NCBI GenBank assembly: GCA_003116975.1
Contig: BGKB01000175.1
Span: 98,889-162,888 of the forward strand
Origin: Aurantiochytrium sp. KH105
Lineage: Eukaryota; Sar; Bigyra; Thraustochytrida; Thraustochytriidae
Direction: 5' to 3'
DNA length: 64,000 nt
Below are positions 18,801 through 28,068 of this stretch, in pieces; position 1 is the first letter of the stretch; the number at the start of each line of letters is the position of its first letter. Position numbers and translations under genes: made by a program. The notes beneath the pieces are model-generated. The model saw only the letters and a list, made by a program, of their open reading frames with translations, had not been told where the DNA came from and made no database searches.

Positions 18801-19227
18801 CTCTGCCTCGCGAAGGAAACGGCATGCTTGCGGCGGACATGACTTCATGAAACTGGCGCAACTCGTCGCTATGGGCGCTGTGTTCGAGAAAGGATGTTAA
18901 GATTTCGTCGTCTTCATAGTCGCCATGGTTTCCAAAAGGGTTGAAGCGGGCGAGAGCTTGACGAGATACCATAAGGACGCGTCCGCTGCCTTGTCGGCTG
19001 GTGGTGCCCAGGTCGGAGAGGGCGCTATCAGAGCTCGCGGATCCTGAGCTCGCAAGTTTGCGTGCGCGTGCGCGGGCTTTGTCAGTGAGCTCGTGTAGTT
19101 TCTTACGTCCAAAGTCCCATTGTTTTCGATGTCGTCGCCGGGTCGGCGGTAAGCCCTGCTGTAACTGGCGTTGCTGCTGGTCCGGAGGAGCTCTGCGTGT
19201 TGGGGTCCCGTCGTCGCCGTCACCCAT
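15838..19227 (-). CDS. cGMP/cAMP-dependent protein kinase-like protein with three CNB domains
   Basis: A 1129-residue protein with a basic, Gln/Ser-rich N-terminus (1-180), three cyclic-nucleotide-binding-like domains (about 185-300, 305-445, 450-590) and a C-terminal kinase (about 640-1000). CNB2 keeps the key phosphate-cassette residues (FAEAAI...LRSADV: Glu plus Arg-Ser-Ala). CNB1 has Glu with a slightly shifted Arg-Glu-Ser-Ala. CNB3 has Asp in place of Glu (CFGDASAL) and lacks the Arg. In the kinase the glycine loop is degenerate (FTGPSS), but the AVKEV lysine, HRDIKPGN (near residue 782), a DFG and GTPKYMAPE are present. A PKG-style AGC tail (PPLVPKEPAFF) follows. This is the layout of cGMP-dependent kinases of alveolates and stramenopiles. 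The start is the first ATG; the frame is open nine codons further without ATG. Convergent with the CoA-binding gene. Confidence 0.82.
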   Translation of the reverse strand: MGDGDDGTPTRRAPPDQQQRQLQQGLPPTRRRHRKQWDFGRKKLHELTDKARARARKLASSGSASSDSALSDLGTTSRQGSGRVLMVSRQALARFNPFGNHGDYEDDEILTSFLEHSAHSDELRQFHEVMSAASMPFPSRGRETSVAKSAKSRSPSSSSLNSASSQLPSSNSQKDLLTAALTGSSAFASIEEGFCHELYKSAVEINVSKGESVYLQGQTGALMFVVISGNLQLRRKVLNTPAARVLRKCGPGDVLCEAAMLEPLLHRESAIVVSDEATLLALHRLEYQLAALRFAENNIRQEDDAADFLRNIYLFQNLSPESRMHIVSKVVWKTFAANEVILAEHTSEPGLIVIDNGEAALEIEYRKRDSATMQLVCTREEVRCLHRGELFAEAAIISEDLRSADVGYRISARERGARVGILTHEVLAEALLLLHAGKKTKLKQDQSMLQALHIGHALSHHPLFSERTSVEIFAIADRMSVTRLSAGQVLPGTEGLWLILDGALTVFQRSEPLVSLTAGDCFGDASALVGDISVRNFGSRFFATSPARVARATGEVICALISREILTKLGIECSDRASTEQGELPGVPEKNVQSANEGQEPQSSGAESGSKSPLTQTTASKATLSLTRLDRGDLILLRRLFTGPSSKLYYARHQPSDRVLAVKEVLDLGAVNQGSFSSSTSSLFSDPEWLAQAADEPRELGHSAHVEIALMLRLASTNTVPRIFGIMAEPQRALVTVGMDPMIGGDLAALIASHPQGLPLENFKFYAACLVSTLKVLFENDILHRDIKPGNIMIDATGYLRLIDFGISKGNMCGETARTSTLCGTPKYMAPEIARLVLGRGVSYGLAVDWWALGVTLFELACGFNPFEFTTAPSTALSPRAESNAPAAQEEAQNAATNVHIVLHRVVSFAEAFAKKSLPGLSPTGAKGSESVAQDELAGLPGGLANLFTLAPEWNNAIDLILRLLQPSLYTRLGVGVAGPRGAVEHPFFDNFPWRELIDRRLDPPLVPKEPAFFKLRKDESKTRPQRRQMLSREHRHQRQRQPLDAIDTEPRVFENAATSEGDLESPKSLSTVESLHGGDKNDDDDARNSIESLLIRQKLHEVTSNKDLLAHTRHHKRQSLGLLAVSTL

Positions 19228-19896
19228 GGTGATGGCAAGGCCGGTTGAGTCCACGAGACCTGCTCAAGGCGCCTGGGTCGTTTGGTGCTTCGTCTCGACA
19301 AGCGCAATGAGTTGCCTGCCACCTCGCAGGGTCAAGAGTGCTCGAGTGCGGCACGCCAGACTCGACGTGCGAGACTTCAGAGTTGATGGTCCTGGGAGTC
19401 TGTGAGGGGAAAAAGGGAAAAGCGCTCATTCACTGTCATGCATCCCAGTTCCGAGTATGTTCTTTTTTGGTTCCGTAGAGTGATCCGTTCCGTGGTCGAG
19501 GTCTTTTATTTATTTTGGGGGAGGATGGGGGCGTGTATGTACGCGATCTTGCACGCGCGGCGCACGCATATTGAGGCAAGACAAGACAAGACAAGACAAG
19601 ACCCAAGACATTTCTATTCACTCGATTTCCCTTTGAATGACGCAAATTGCGACGCAGGTTAAACGGACCCGTCTGTTTAGGTTGGAGAAAAGGTGTGAGA
19701 ATACATACACGTGTTGACGAGCCGTGAGCAAAATCTCGTTGCACCTGCCCGACGTCTGCGGCCTTGAAGGTGGCTGCTTCTTTGCCATCTACATCGTGCC
19801 AAGTGCCCTCGGCGCGCGAGAGTCTCTAGAAGAAGCAGGCGTGCGACGGAGTCGCGAGGCAGACAAGCCGTAGCGTTGTTGTGCTGCGGTGGCAAG
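19228..19896. promoter_or_regulatory. Divergent intergenic region with (ACAAG)n
   Basis: 669 bp between the PKG-like start and the next plus-strand start. It contains a run of about five ACAAG units near 19577-19602. No gene was recognised. Confidence 0.45.
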
Positions 19897-20502
19897 ATGT
19901 CGGGCTCAGGGTATGGCATCTGCGGCCACAAGAATTCTTTTGGCGCAAATGTGCTGTGCGGCAACTGGGTGGAGGACAAGATGGGCAGCGAGATGGAGGC
20001 CTTGACGTCTACTTCAAAGTTTGACGCAATCAGCGAGGCACAGCATCACTTTGCTCATCCCGATTCGCGAGCACGCTCGGGAAGCGCAGAGGATGAGGCC
20101 AAACTTCAGACGTCTAAGCCATCAATGCGCGGATTGGAGAGCACGCTTTTGCTCGGTCACTGCGAGCACGGCAATGTTCATAATCCGAGCTCCGAGGGTC
20201 GCTTTCATACGACGCACAGGCTTTCTTTTGCGCCTACGCCATCGTCTTCGAGCCACAAATCGGGACGCCGAGAGATTGGACTTGCGCGACAGAAGCAAAT
20301 GAATGCCGAGCGTCGGCAGCGAGATCCCCATCATTCTACTTCCTACACTGTGGCCTGCCAGCAACCCTTTCGTCCTCAGGCAACTCTGGATGCGAAGCCT
20401 GTCATGCAGCGATTTTCTTCGGACCGTGCCTTTACAAAGGCTTTTGTGCAGGCGCAGACTTATAGCAATATTCGTTCCGATCGGCTTTCGATCGAATACT
20501 AG
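19897..20502 (+). CDS. Small Ser/His-rich protein, possible ciliary microtubule inner protein
   Basis: A 201-residue protein with no membrane segment or classical domain. The N-terminus contains NVLCGNWVED (about residues 22-31), which resembles the VLxGNWxEE motif near the N-terminus of CFAP107-type microtubule inner proteins. A later HSTSYTVACQQPF stretch resembles the STSY-type loops common in such proteins. The start is the ATG at 19897; the frame remains open seven codons upstream without an ATG. The composition is hydrophilic, rich in Ser, His and Arg, and ends in SIEY. It is divergent from the PKG-like kinase and 1.6 kb upstream of the AGC kinase. That it is a real gene is likely from its even amino-acid use and length. 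The ciliary assignment is a weak motif-based inference. Confidence 0.6.
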   Translation: MSGSGYGICGHKNSFGANVLCGNWVEDKMGSEMEALTSTSKFDAISEAQHHFAHPDSRARSGSAEDEAKLQTSKPSMRGLESTLLLGHCEHGNVHNPSSEGRFHTTHRLSFAPTPSSSSHKSGRREIGLARQKQMNAERRQRDPHHSTSYTVACQQPFRPQATLDAKPVMQRFSSDRAFTKAFVQAQTYSNIRSDRLSIEY

Positions 20503-22146
20503 ACCCCCGAGGCCAGCCAAGGTGACGTACTCTTGATGCTCTTGCTTGCTGGTGCCCATGCATGTCTTGACGGCGAGGCAGGCAGACGTGTTTGGTTGGA
20601 GGAGAACTTGTCTCCAGGCAGGCAGCATGATGCACCCGAAAAGATGCCAAAGTCTGGCGCCCTACCAACCTCTTTGGGGTCCCTTATGATGTCGCCAATG
20701 TGCATGCAATCCGTATGATTGCCTCGCGAACGCTTTGCGACAGACAGTCGCAGTCGTCATCGCTCGCTTGCACACGCAGCGATCTGCCATCTTCCTCCCT
20801 TCCTCTGGATCAACCTCCCTAGCACGTGGCAGTGGTAGTAGTAGAAGTACTATGCGTAATTTCACCTGAAACGATGATCGTTTTGCTCGTTTTCGCCCAT
20901 TGCAGCAGCAGTCGTCCGTCTGGGTGCGTGGCGCATCTTCAAGTTGGGTCGTTTCCATCTTCGCCTCGTCCACGTATATCATACGTCGCACACACAAAAA
21001 ACATAGAGTTCCTCCCTATTCCCTCCAACTCGGTTCCGCGTCTCAGGGCGAAGGGTTCTGATGCTTACCTCTTGGGGCCAGTCTGCGATTCTATGCGCAC
21101 ACGGGCCGCCCGCTCGGCGCTCAGTGGGGCGGCCGCATTCTCCACTTGCACCCGGCGCCCGCAAGTGCATCTTCCGCGGATACCCGACTTGCGCGGCGGC
21201 CAGTACCTCTTCCTCGGCGCTCCTCCCTCTTTCCCGAGAATGCCGCCCCTCTCGCTCGCCCGCTCGCAAGTGCGGCCAAAGCCCCATAGGCCACTTGCAG
21301 GTGTGCGCGCAAGTGAAGTAAGTAAACCCGCCACAGTTCGTTCGTCCACAGCCTGGCCGCGCGAGATCAGTCAATCCATCGCCCAATAAATCCCTAACCG
21401 CGTTGGCCCGAGTCCACTCGCATCCCCGCCCGCGCGCACGCACGCACGCGCGCCCGCCCGCACGCCCGCACGCCCGCACGCGCGCCCGCGCGCCCGCCGC
21501 GCAGGCCGCTCAGGCAGCCGCGCCGCGCAGGCCGCGCAGGCGGATCCGGAGCGGATCGGAGCGGATCGGATCGACCCGGCCTCGGAGGGCGTGCGTGCAC
21601 AGCCCGAGTCCGGCGCGGCGGCGAAGCCAGCCAGGCCGCCGCGACAGACGGCCGGGCCGCGCGAGCCCGGGCCCGCGAGCGCGGAGGCGCGCGTCCGAGC
21701 GACGCGCAGAAGCGCGGCGAGCAGGCGTGCACGAAAGGCGTCCGGACCGACGTCTCCTCTTTTCTCTCTCAGGCCGGGCCCTCGCTCGCTCGAGCAGAGC
21801 AGAAAGAGAAAGGAAGGAGAGAAAGAAAGAAGAGCGCCGCGGCGTGCACGTACTGCCCGCGGAGGACGACCGCGCGGAGGCCGGGCGCTGCGCGGAGAGC
21901 GACCGCCGCGAGCGAGCGAGCGAGCGAGCGGACGCCGGCGAGCGCGGAGGAGCGGGAGCCAGCGCCGAGGAGCGAGCGAGCGGGTGAGGCGGCGAGCAGA
22001 AAGAAGTCTGGGACCTGCGTCCTTTCCCCGTCGCGGGTGCGGCAGACGCAGGAAGGGAGGAGGAAAAAGGAAGGAAGGAAGGAAGGAAGGCGGCGAGCAG
22101 CCAGGAAGGCAGCAGACAGGAGAGCTAGAGCAAGAGCGAGAGCAAG
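20503..22146. other. Intergenic and likely 5' leader of AGC kinase, microsatellite-rich
   Basis: 1.6 kb with no supported gene. 20.5-21.0 kb has moderate GC and probably includes the 3' UTR of the preceding gene. 21.4-22.0 kb is extremely GC-rich, with CGCA/CGCC runs at 21430-21490 and GAGC runs near 21910-21930. A (GGAA)n tract at 22069-22090 lies just before the kinase start. Long frames in this stretch are Arg/Ala/Ser-rich composition artefacts. Confidence 0.5.
22069..22090. repeat. (GGAA)n microsatellite
   Basis: About 5.5 GGAA units in the leader region of the AGC kinase gene. Confidence 0.85.
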
Positions 22147-23490
22147 ATGGGCAACGAGTCGTCCTCGCGGAAGCGCTTCTCGAAGCTGTCGTCGAAGTCG
22201 CAGGCGAGCCAGTCCGTGACCGGCGCCAAGCCGGCCAAGGGCGCAACCTCGCGGTCCGCGGCGTCCAAGGATGTCAGCAAGAAGCAGGCGAGCACGACCT
22301 CGGCCGCCAGCGCCTCGGCCAGCACCGCAGAGCCAAATTTGCAGCCAGACAACGGCAGGCTAGATGACTTTTCAGAGTCGGACCCGTCGCCCATGATGTC
22401 ACAAGTCGCAGAGAACAGCGCCAAGAAAAAGGTGTCTCTCGAGGACTTCGTGCTCATGACCGTGGTGGGCAAGGGCTCCTTTGGCAAGGTGATCCAGGTC
22501 AAGAAAAAGGACACCGGCAAGGTGTACGCCATGAAGGTGCTCAAGAAGGAGCAGGTTCTCAAACGCAAGCAGTTCGAGCACACAATGGCCGAGCGGCGTA
22601 TCCTCGAAGAGATCGATCACCCGTTCATTGTGAGTCTGCGCTTCGCCTTCCAGACGACGCAGAAGTTGTACATGATCTTTGACTACTTCAACGGTGGGGA
22701 ACTCTTTCACTACCTCAGCAAGGGCGGCCGCTTCAGCGAGGAACGCGCACGTTTTTACGCGGCCGAGATTGCGCTCGGTCTCGAGCACGTGCACTCGATG
22801 AACATCATCTACCGCGACCTCAAGCCGGAGAACCTCCTTCTCGACGCCGACGGCCACATTCGCATCACTGACTTTGGCCTCTCAAAGGAGAACGTCACGG
22901 ACGACAACGTGCGCTCCTTTTGCGGCACGCCCGAGTACCTAGCTCCGGAGATCCTGCGCCGCAACTCGTACGGCCGTTCTGTCGATTGGTGGAGTCTCGG
23001 CACGCTGCTGTACGAGATGATCAGCGGCCTTCCTCCCTTTTACGATCGGAACCGGGATCGCATGTACAAGAAGATCCTCGGCGCGGATCTGCGCTTTCCC
23101 GCGCACATGAACCCGGAGGCGCGATCTATCTGCCGCGGAATGCTGCAGCGTGACCCTTTGCAGCGTCTCGGCTACCGTGGTGCGCAGGAGATCAAGTCGC
23201 ATCCCTTTTTCGCCTCAATCGACTTCGACGCCCTTCTCAAAAAGAAGATTGAGCCTCCCTTTAAACCGGTTGTGGCTGGAACCGAGGACACTCGCAATGT
23301 TGACAAGACCTTTACGACCATTCCCGCCGCTGTGACTCCCACGCCGGCTGACGGTGCCCTGTCCAAGGTCAACGAGGACTTCAAGGACTTTACCTACACG
23401 GCGACCAATGTGTTTGATGGCGAGAGCTACCGTGTGTCCTGCATCGACGACGAGTTCGATGAGTTCACAGCCAAGCGGACGACTGCCTAG
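22147..23490 (+). CDS. AGC-family Ser/Thr kinase with N-myristoylation signal
   Basis: A 447-residue AGC kinase. The kinase domain covers about 101-354: GKGSFG at 108-113, Lys130, YRDLKPEN at 222-229, DFG 242-244, T-loop Thr261 in SFCGTPEY, APE 266-268. The AGC C-terminal tail follows with a hydrophobic motif FKDFTY (412-417, phosphoacceptor Thr416). This T-loop plus hydrophobic-motif arrangement is that of Akt/S6K/SGK-type kinases, normally activated by PDK1 and TORC2/TORC1. There is no PH or C2 domain. Instead the N-terminus is MGNESSSRKR, which fits an N-myristoylation signal (Gly2, Ser6) followed by basic residues, suggesting lipid-plus-charge membrane anchoring. The next 80 residues are Ser/Ala/Lys-rich. 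It ends 187 bp from the convergent SNM1 gene. Family is certain; the subfamily is not. Confidence 0.92.
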   Translation: MGNESSSRKRFSKLSSKSQASQSVTGAKPAKGATSRSAASKDVSKKQASTTSAASASASTAEPNLQPDNGRLDDFSESDPSPMMSQVAENSAKKKVSLEDFVLMTVVGKGSFGKVIQVKKKDTGKVYAMKVLKKEQVLKRKQFEHTMAERRILEEIDHPFIVSLRFAFQTTQKLYMIFDYFNGGELFHYLSKGGRFSEERARFYAAEIALGLEHVHSMNIIYRDLKPENLLLDADGHIRITDFGLSKENVTDDNVRSFCGTPEYLAPEILRRNSYGRSVDWWSLGTLLYEMISGLPPFYDRNRDRMYKKILGADLRFPAHMNPEARSICRGMLQRDPLQRLGYRGAQEIKSHPFFASIDFDALLKKKIEPPFKPVVAGTEDTRNVDKTFTTIPAAVTPTPADGALSKVNEDFKDFTYTATNVFDGESYRVSCIDDEFDEFTAKRTTA

Positions 23491-23677
23491 ACCTGCTTAG
23501 TAGTAGCCAAGACGATCCTCCCCTCCCCACATCCCCTTTTCCTTCTCTTTCCCATTTCCTACCCGTGCTTTCTCTCTGTGTGTGTTTGTCCCTCTTCCAA
23601 AGACCATCATTTTCCCTTTTTTTCGTTTCTACGTCAGGCGATCAGATGAACTTGATTGGTCGGATCTGGTTTTACTT

Positions 23678-25594
23678 TTAGGTCCTTCCCACGGCCTTGG
23701 TCCTTTTCCTCTTTTTCTTGAAGCGTTTCCTCCTCATAACACAATCATCGTCTTCAGCCTCATTTTCCGAGGAAGACTCTTCGTCGCCGGCGTCGATGGA
23801 GACTTTTCGCTCCTTGTCAACTTGCTCGCAGCGCGCCTTGCACTCCTCAGTCGTTTTGCCAATCAAGGCAAGCAACAAACGTTCTGCGCATTTCTCACGT
23901 GGCCCCCATGTCTCTTCACTCTTGGAGTTTCGGAGCTTGACGACGCTCCGCGCAATTGCATCCATTTGTCCGGTCCATGATGTTGCTCGCCTTGCGCTCT
24001 GCTCGCCTTGCATTGCATTTTCGCGGCTCGCGTCACGCAAGTTCTCGTCTTCTTGCGCAGGTTGACCCGCTTCCAAGGGCGTTCGTCCCTTTTCGGGACC
24101 TGTGAAATGTACACTTTTCGAAGGCTCTTCGATAGGGGCCTGCGCACCTTCCTGTGAAATTTCCTTCTTATATGAACGAATGTTAGCCCTGTGTTTTTCT
24201 GTATCATCATCCACATTGGCCTTGCTCGATTTTGCACCTTTTGGCGAGAACACGCTCGTCTTGTGGGACACGTGCTCTTGCTCGGGCGGAGCCCCTTTCT
24301 GGAGTTTGCGGATCGCGACTGTTGTATCAAAGTTTTTACGGGACACTCGAGCCTTGGTAATGAGCCGCACAAGATCTTCTCTCTGCTGCTCTTGTGTGTG
24401 TCGTTGATGCTGACGCTGACGCTTCGCTCCAGCTTCCTCGTCAGCTTGGCGCACGACAATTGACTTGTACTCGTCCCATTGTCTTCGGAGGCGCGCCACA
24501 TGATCGTCTGAAGGCTGGCCTCGCCAGCGCGTAATGTACTGCAAGAGGTCTCCCTTGCGCTCTCGGCTGACAATGCCTGTCACTATATGAGGGCGCAAGA
24601 CACGAACAAAATTGGCGAGTTCATATCGCGACGCGTGCAGCGTGTAGGGTACAATAAAGAAGCGACGCTTGTACAAATCATCGAGAGACTTTTTTGCCGC
24701 GGCGAGACGTCGCAAGCGTACACGGTCATCGACACGAAGCGTCTCTGGGGCAAAAGGGCCTTGAAAGCGCACTTGACGCCGCTCGTTGGGCCCGCTCGCT
24801 TGTAAAAGAATGCATACCACAAACTCGCTTGGATTGGCGTTGAGCTCCACCACGCGGCGCTCGTTGATTGCTTGTCTTGACACGACCTTGATCCGGGCTT
24901 GCGCGTGGTCGGCTTCATTGTGTACAAAGCACGAAACGTCGAGTTCGGATACATCACGAATGACTTCAAAGCGATCGCGAGAAACGAGTACCTTGGTGTC
25001 GAGCGCCTTGGCCAGTGACTCGAGAACCTCTTCTTTGCCTAGCGACTCAATCCCAATCTCGAAGCGCGTATGTGGCGGGTAGAATCGAACCAGATCGCAG
25101 AGCAGCTCACGCCAGTGAGCACGGTCCACCTGCGGCATGCTTGAAGCGTGCAAGGTGTTGTCAAGAAATAGATAGTCAACAGGCTGGTCTTCGCGCCAGA
25201 TATCGTGATCCAGAAGAGCTCGTTCAGCCCGAAAATCTCCAGTGTAGACGGCGCGGCCAAAGAAGCCGTGGAGCACAAAGACGGCGCTTCCGAGACAATG
25301 GTGCGCATCGAGCATTCGAACTTGGACAGACACGAGGCCCTCGGCATCGAGAATGACGTCAAAGGCCTCTTCCATGTCACGTCCCATTAGAAACGGGCAA
25401 AGTTCTGGCCACATTTTCGAGACGATCGCTTTAGTCTCGTGCGAGCAGTAGATTTCGCCCCAGTTCCAGCTCGCATTGAGACCTCGCATGTGATCCATGT
25501 GCGCATGAGATAAAAAGTACTTGTACCCTTCTTCACGGAGACCGAAATAGTCAAAGATGATGTTGGTTCCTTCGATTCGAGGGCGTCCGTCCAT
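23678..25594 (-). CDS. SNM1/Artemis-type metallo-beta-lactamase (beta-CASP) DNA repair nuclease
   Basis: A 638-residue nuclease. The metallo-beta-lactamase core is N-terminal: motif 2 SHAHMDHMRGL (His30, His32, Asp34, His35), motif 3 at LDAHHCLGSAV (about 94-104) and motif 4 Asp in YTGDFR (about 117-122). The beta-CASP part follows and ends near YTLHASRYELANFVRVLRP, equivalent to the SEHSSF...LRP block of SNM1/PSO2, Apollo and Artemis. These enzymes are 5' exonucleases or hairpin endonucleases for cross-link, end-joining or telomere repair. The C-terminal half (about 370-638) is charged and disordered-looking, ending in a lysine/arginine-rich nuclear-signal-like cluster (KRFKKKRKR). The start is the first ATG, one residue before the typical DGRPRIEGT-like opening. 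Which paralogue it represents is not clear from motifs alone; Artemis or Apollo is likeliest. Confidence 0.86.
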   Translation of the reverse strand: MDGRPRIEGTNIIFDYFGLREEGYKYFLSHAHMDHMRGLNASWNWGEIYCSHETKAIVSKMWPELCPFLMGRDMEEAFDVILDAEGLVSVQVRMLDAHHCLGSAVFVLHGFFGRAVYTGDFRAERALLDHDIWREDQPVDYLFLDNTLHASSMPQVDRAHWRELLCDLVRFYPPHTRFEIGIESLGKEEVLESLAKALDTKVLVSRDRFEVIRDVSELDVSCFVHNEADHAQARIKVVSRQAINERRVVELNANPSEFVVCILLQASGPNERRQVRFQGPFAPETLRVDDRVRLRRLAAAKKSLDDLYKRRFFIVPYTLHASRYELANFVRVLRPHIVTGIVSRERKGDLLQYITRWRGQPSDDHVARLRRQWDEYKSIVVRQADEEAGAKRQRQHQRHTQEQQREDLVRLITKARVSRKNFDTTVAIRKLQKGAPPEQEHVSHKTSVFSPKGAKSSKANVDDDTEKHRANIRSYKKEISQEGAQAPIEEPSKSVHFTGPEKGRTPLEAGQPAQEDENLRDASRENAMQGEQSARRATSWTGQMDAIARSVVKLRNSKSEETWGPREKCAERLLLALIGKTTEECKARCEQVDKERKVSIDAGDEESSSENEAEDDDCVMRRKRFKKKRKRTKAVGRT

Positions 25595-26267
25595 GTTTAA
25601 TTCCGTGCTTTTCTTTTTCTTTCTTCTTGCTTGTTCAAGAATGTCTTTGCCGCCGCCGTCCGCAGCCGGCAGCCGTCGTCAGCCAGCGTGAGAGACTAGA
25701 GTCTCTCTTCACGGTATCAGTTAGGCGGCTTGGTGGCCAAAATAGCGAACGGCGACGTGGACTTCCCGATGCGGGCCGCTGCACCTGCTCCCCGCCGCCC
25801 TCTCTCTCCCTCCCTCCTTCCCTCCCTCTTGCTCGCCCGCTCGTTCGCTCACTCGCTCCGCATCGTCGTCGTGGTTGTGGCGCTCTCGGTATGTTGATGA
25901 TGAAGGTCTCTCTTAACCATGCGTCGTCACACAACTTATAGATTTACAACTAGTGTACCGACTAGTAACAGAACTATATTAAAAACTATGTCTTGTACTC
26001 GGGCGTATAACCGCTGCGTTGCGAGGCCTCGCAACAAACAAACAAACAAACAAACAAACCATCACAACGAAACGAGACGAGACGAGACACGACAGAATTG
26101 CATTCGTGAATTCCGTCTCGCGCGCCTTGCGTGTCTGCCAAGGAGCGCGAGGGTCTCGCGTTGGCGCCACCGTCTCGGCCCCACGAGCGGCCTCGAAGCT
26201 TGGGCGAACAGAGAGAGGCGGCGCGACTCGACTCGACCCGTCCCGTCCCGCCCAAGAGCTCCTGACG
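25595..26267. promoter_or_regulatory. Divergent promoter region SNM1 / NUF2
   Basis: 673 bp between the two starts, with a C/T-rich block near 25796-25860 and a (ACAA)n run at 26033-26059, followed by repeated GAGAC units (26070-26090). No gene was recognised. Confidence 0.5.
26033..26059. repeat. (ACAA)n microsatellite
   Basis: Six to seven ACAA units about 210 bp upstream of the NUF2 start codon. Confidence 0.85.
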
Positions 26268-27647
26268 ATGGCGTCGTTCAGGCAGCATGAGCAACAGTCG
26301 TTCTCGTTTCCCCTGCTGGTGGACGAGGAGATTCTCATGTGCATGGAGGAGCTGCAAGTGAGCTTGTCGGCCAAGGATCTCGAGAAACCAAACGCGGGGA
26401 CTGTTCGCGCCGTATACGAGTCGCTTTGCGAGGTTTGTATTGGGGTAACGCGTGAGGAGCTCAACAGTCCAAATGACGATGCGATGGGGCGCATCGAGTT
26501 CCCTGAGCTGCACGAGGAATCAATTCCCCAGCTCACGTACCTTCGCTACGTGCAAAAGCTCTTGGGCGCCGCCGGCGTGCGAGACGTGACGTTGCTGGAC
26601 TTGACCAAGCCGGACCCACGGAGGTTCCGCAGAAATTTGAGCGCCGTAATCAATTTTGCCAAGTTCCGCGAGGAGCGCTTGATGGAATGCGAGGAGCTCA
26701 CGGGGAAAACGGATGCTCTTCTCGAACGCAAGGCAGAAGTAGCGCGAGAGTGCGACGAGGTCGAGAGCAAAATTGCCAAGATTCGCGAAAAGCGCGAGGC
26801 CGAGCAGCCCCGTGTCGATGAGCTGAAAAATAGCTGCCGCGAGCTCGAAGCCGAGCTCAAGCAGAGCCATAAACAGCACGCCAGCTTGCAGCACGAGACG
26901 AAGCAGCTCAAGGCCAAGAGCAACGAGCTCAAGGACCATGTGGCAACGTTGCGCTTCCAAAAGCTCAATGTCACGCAGGAAACAGAGCGTATGGAGGGCA
27001 ATATCGTGCGCTCGCCAGAGCGTCTCAAGACGGAGCTCTCTGATTTACGCGAGCGGCTGGCCGCCGAACGGGAAGAAAATGCTCGTCTCGGAGACGGTCT
27101 TGAGGAGCTGCGGGCCAAGGACAAGGCGCTCGCCCGCGTCGAGGAGGAGATGACGCGATTGCATGATGTACTCAAGGATTTGGAGGGCAGCATGAAGGGC
27201 TGCAAGCAAGCGCTCAAGGAGACCAAGAATATGAACACATCGATTCGGGACCACGACCAGGTCCTTCGACAGCTTCAGAGTCAGCGAGAGGAGACCGAGA
27301 AGCAGATTGAAATCACCAAGGACCGCGTCTCGCGTCTGGCCAACACCAAGTCACTCAAGGTCGCGGCTGCCTCGCACGCGCTCAGCGAGAGCAAAAAGGA
27401 GCGCGAGCAGGTTGGCGCGTCCAATAAGAAACTGCAGAGCAAGACATCCGAGGCCAAAAAGGAAATTGCCGATGTTGAAAACGAACTTGCAACGCAGCAC
27501 GCCGCCTACGAGGCTGAGGTCGAGAAACGCCGGCATGCCTTTAAACAGCTCGAGAACCTCGTAGATCAGTCGTGGGGGCCTCTCACCAAAGCCATGGCAG
27601 CAAACAAGCTCACTGCGGACGATCGTGCACCTCCGACCTCATTGTAA
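26268..27647 (+). CDS. NUF2: NUF2, kinetochore Ndc80-complex subunit
   Basis: A 459-residue protein. NUF2 pairs with NDC80 to bind spindle microtubules at the outer kinetochore. The N-terminal calponin-homology-like domain (about 1-150) opens with FSFPLLVDEEI, as in NUF2 families. It contains the signature LTKPDPRRFRRNLSAVINFAKFREER at about 109-135. The rest (about 155-440) is almost continuous heptad-like coiled coil rich in Glu, Lys and Leu, including the conserved IVRSPERLK element, which marks the family's coiled-coil hinge region. Length matches the usual 450-470 residues. The start chosen is the ATG directly before the conserved domain; the frame is open 83 codons upstream but these look like leader sequence. 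It is divergent from the SNM1 nuclease. Confidence 0.93.
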   Translation: MASFRQHEQQSFSFPLLVDEEILMCMEELQVSLSAKDLEKPNAGTVRAVYESLCEVCIGVTREELNSPNDDAMGRIEFPELHEESIPQLTYLRYVQKLLGAAGVRDVTLLDLTKPDPRRFRRNLSAVINFAKFREERLMECEELTGKTDALLERKAEVARECDEVESKIAKIREKREAEQPRVDELKNSCRELEAELKQSHKQHASLQHETKQLKAKSNELKDHVATLRFQKLNVTQETERMEGNIVRSPERLKTELSDLRERLAAEREENARLGDGLEELRAKDKALARVEEEMTRLHDVLKDLEGSMKGCKQALKETKNMNTSIRDHDQVLRQLQSQREETEKQIEITKDRVSRLANTKSLKVAAASHALSESKKEREQVGASNKKLQSKTSEAKKEIADVENELATQHAAYEAEVEKRRHAFKQLENLVDQSWGPLTKAMAANKLTADDRAPPTSL

Positions 27648-28068
27648 AGTCGGAAGCCCGCATTTGTTTAACTCGCTGCTCGGTGGTCGTGAGTCTTGTG
27701 CTGCCGGAATGAGCACCAATGTGCACTTGCCCGCTGTGGGTCGCTTGTTTCTGTAAGAATAACCGGAGACACTTTGGCTCTGACGGACATTTCTTTCGAC
27801 CTTTTTGCCTCCTCCTACACCCTCCAACCCACCATGACTGAATGAATAAATGATTATCGCAGCACAACGAGGTTCCTCGGCAAGACGTAATTTTAAATGC
27901 GCTTGTAAAAAGCGCATGAAAGGTAAAGGTATTTCTGACGATCTGTGCAGCTTCTATTCCGCTCTCATCCTCTTCCTCCTCATCGTCTCCAATAACTGTC
28001 TTTTTCCAATATCGAAACATTGCGTTTTTCATCTATTTGCTTATCTCAAGCAAAGGTCATTTGCAGTA

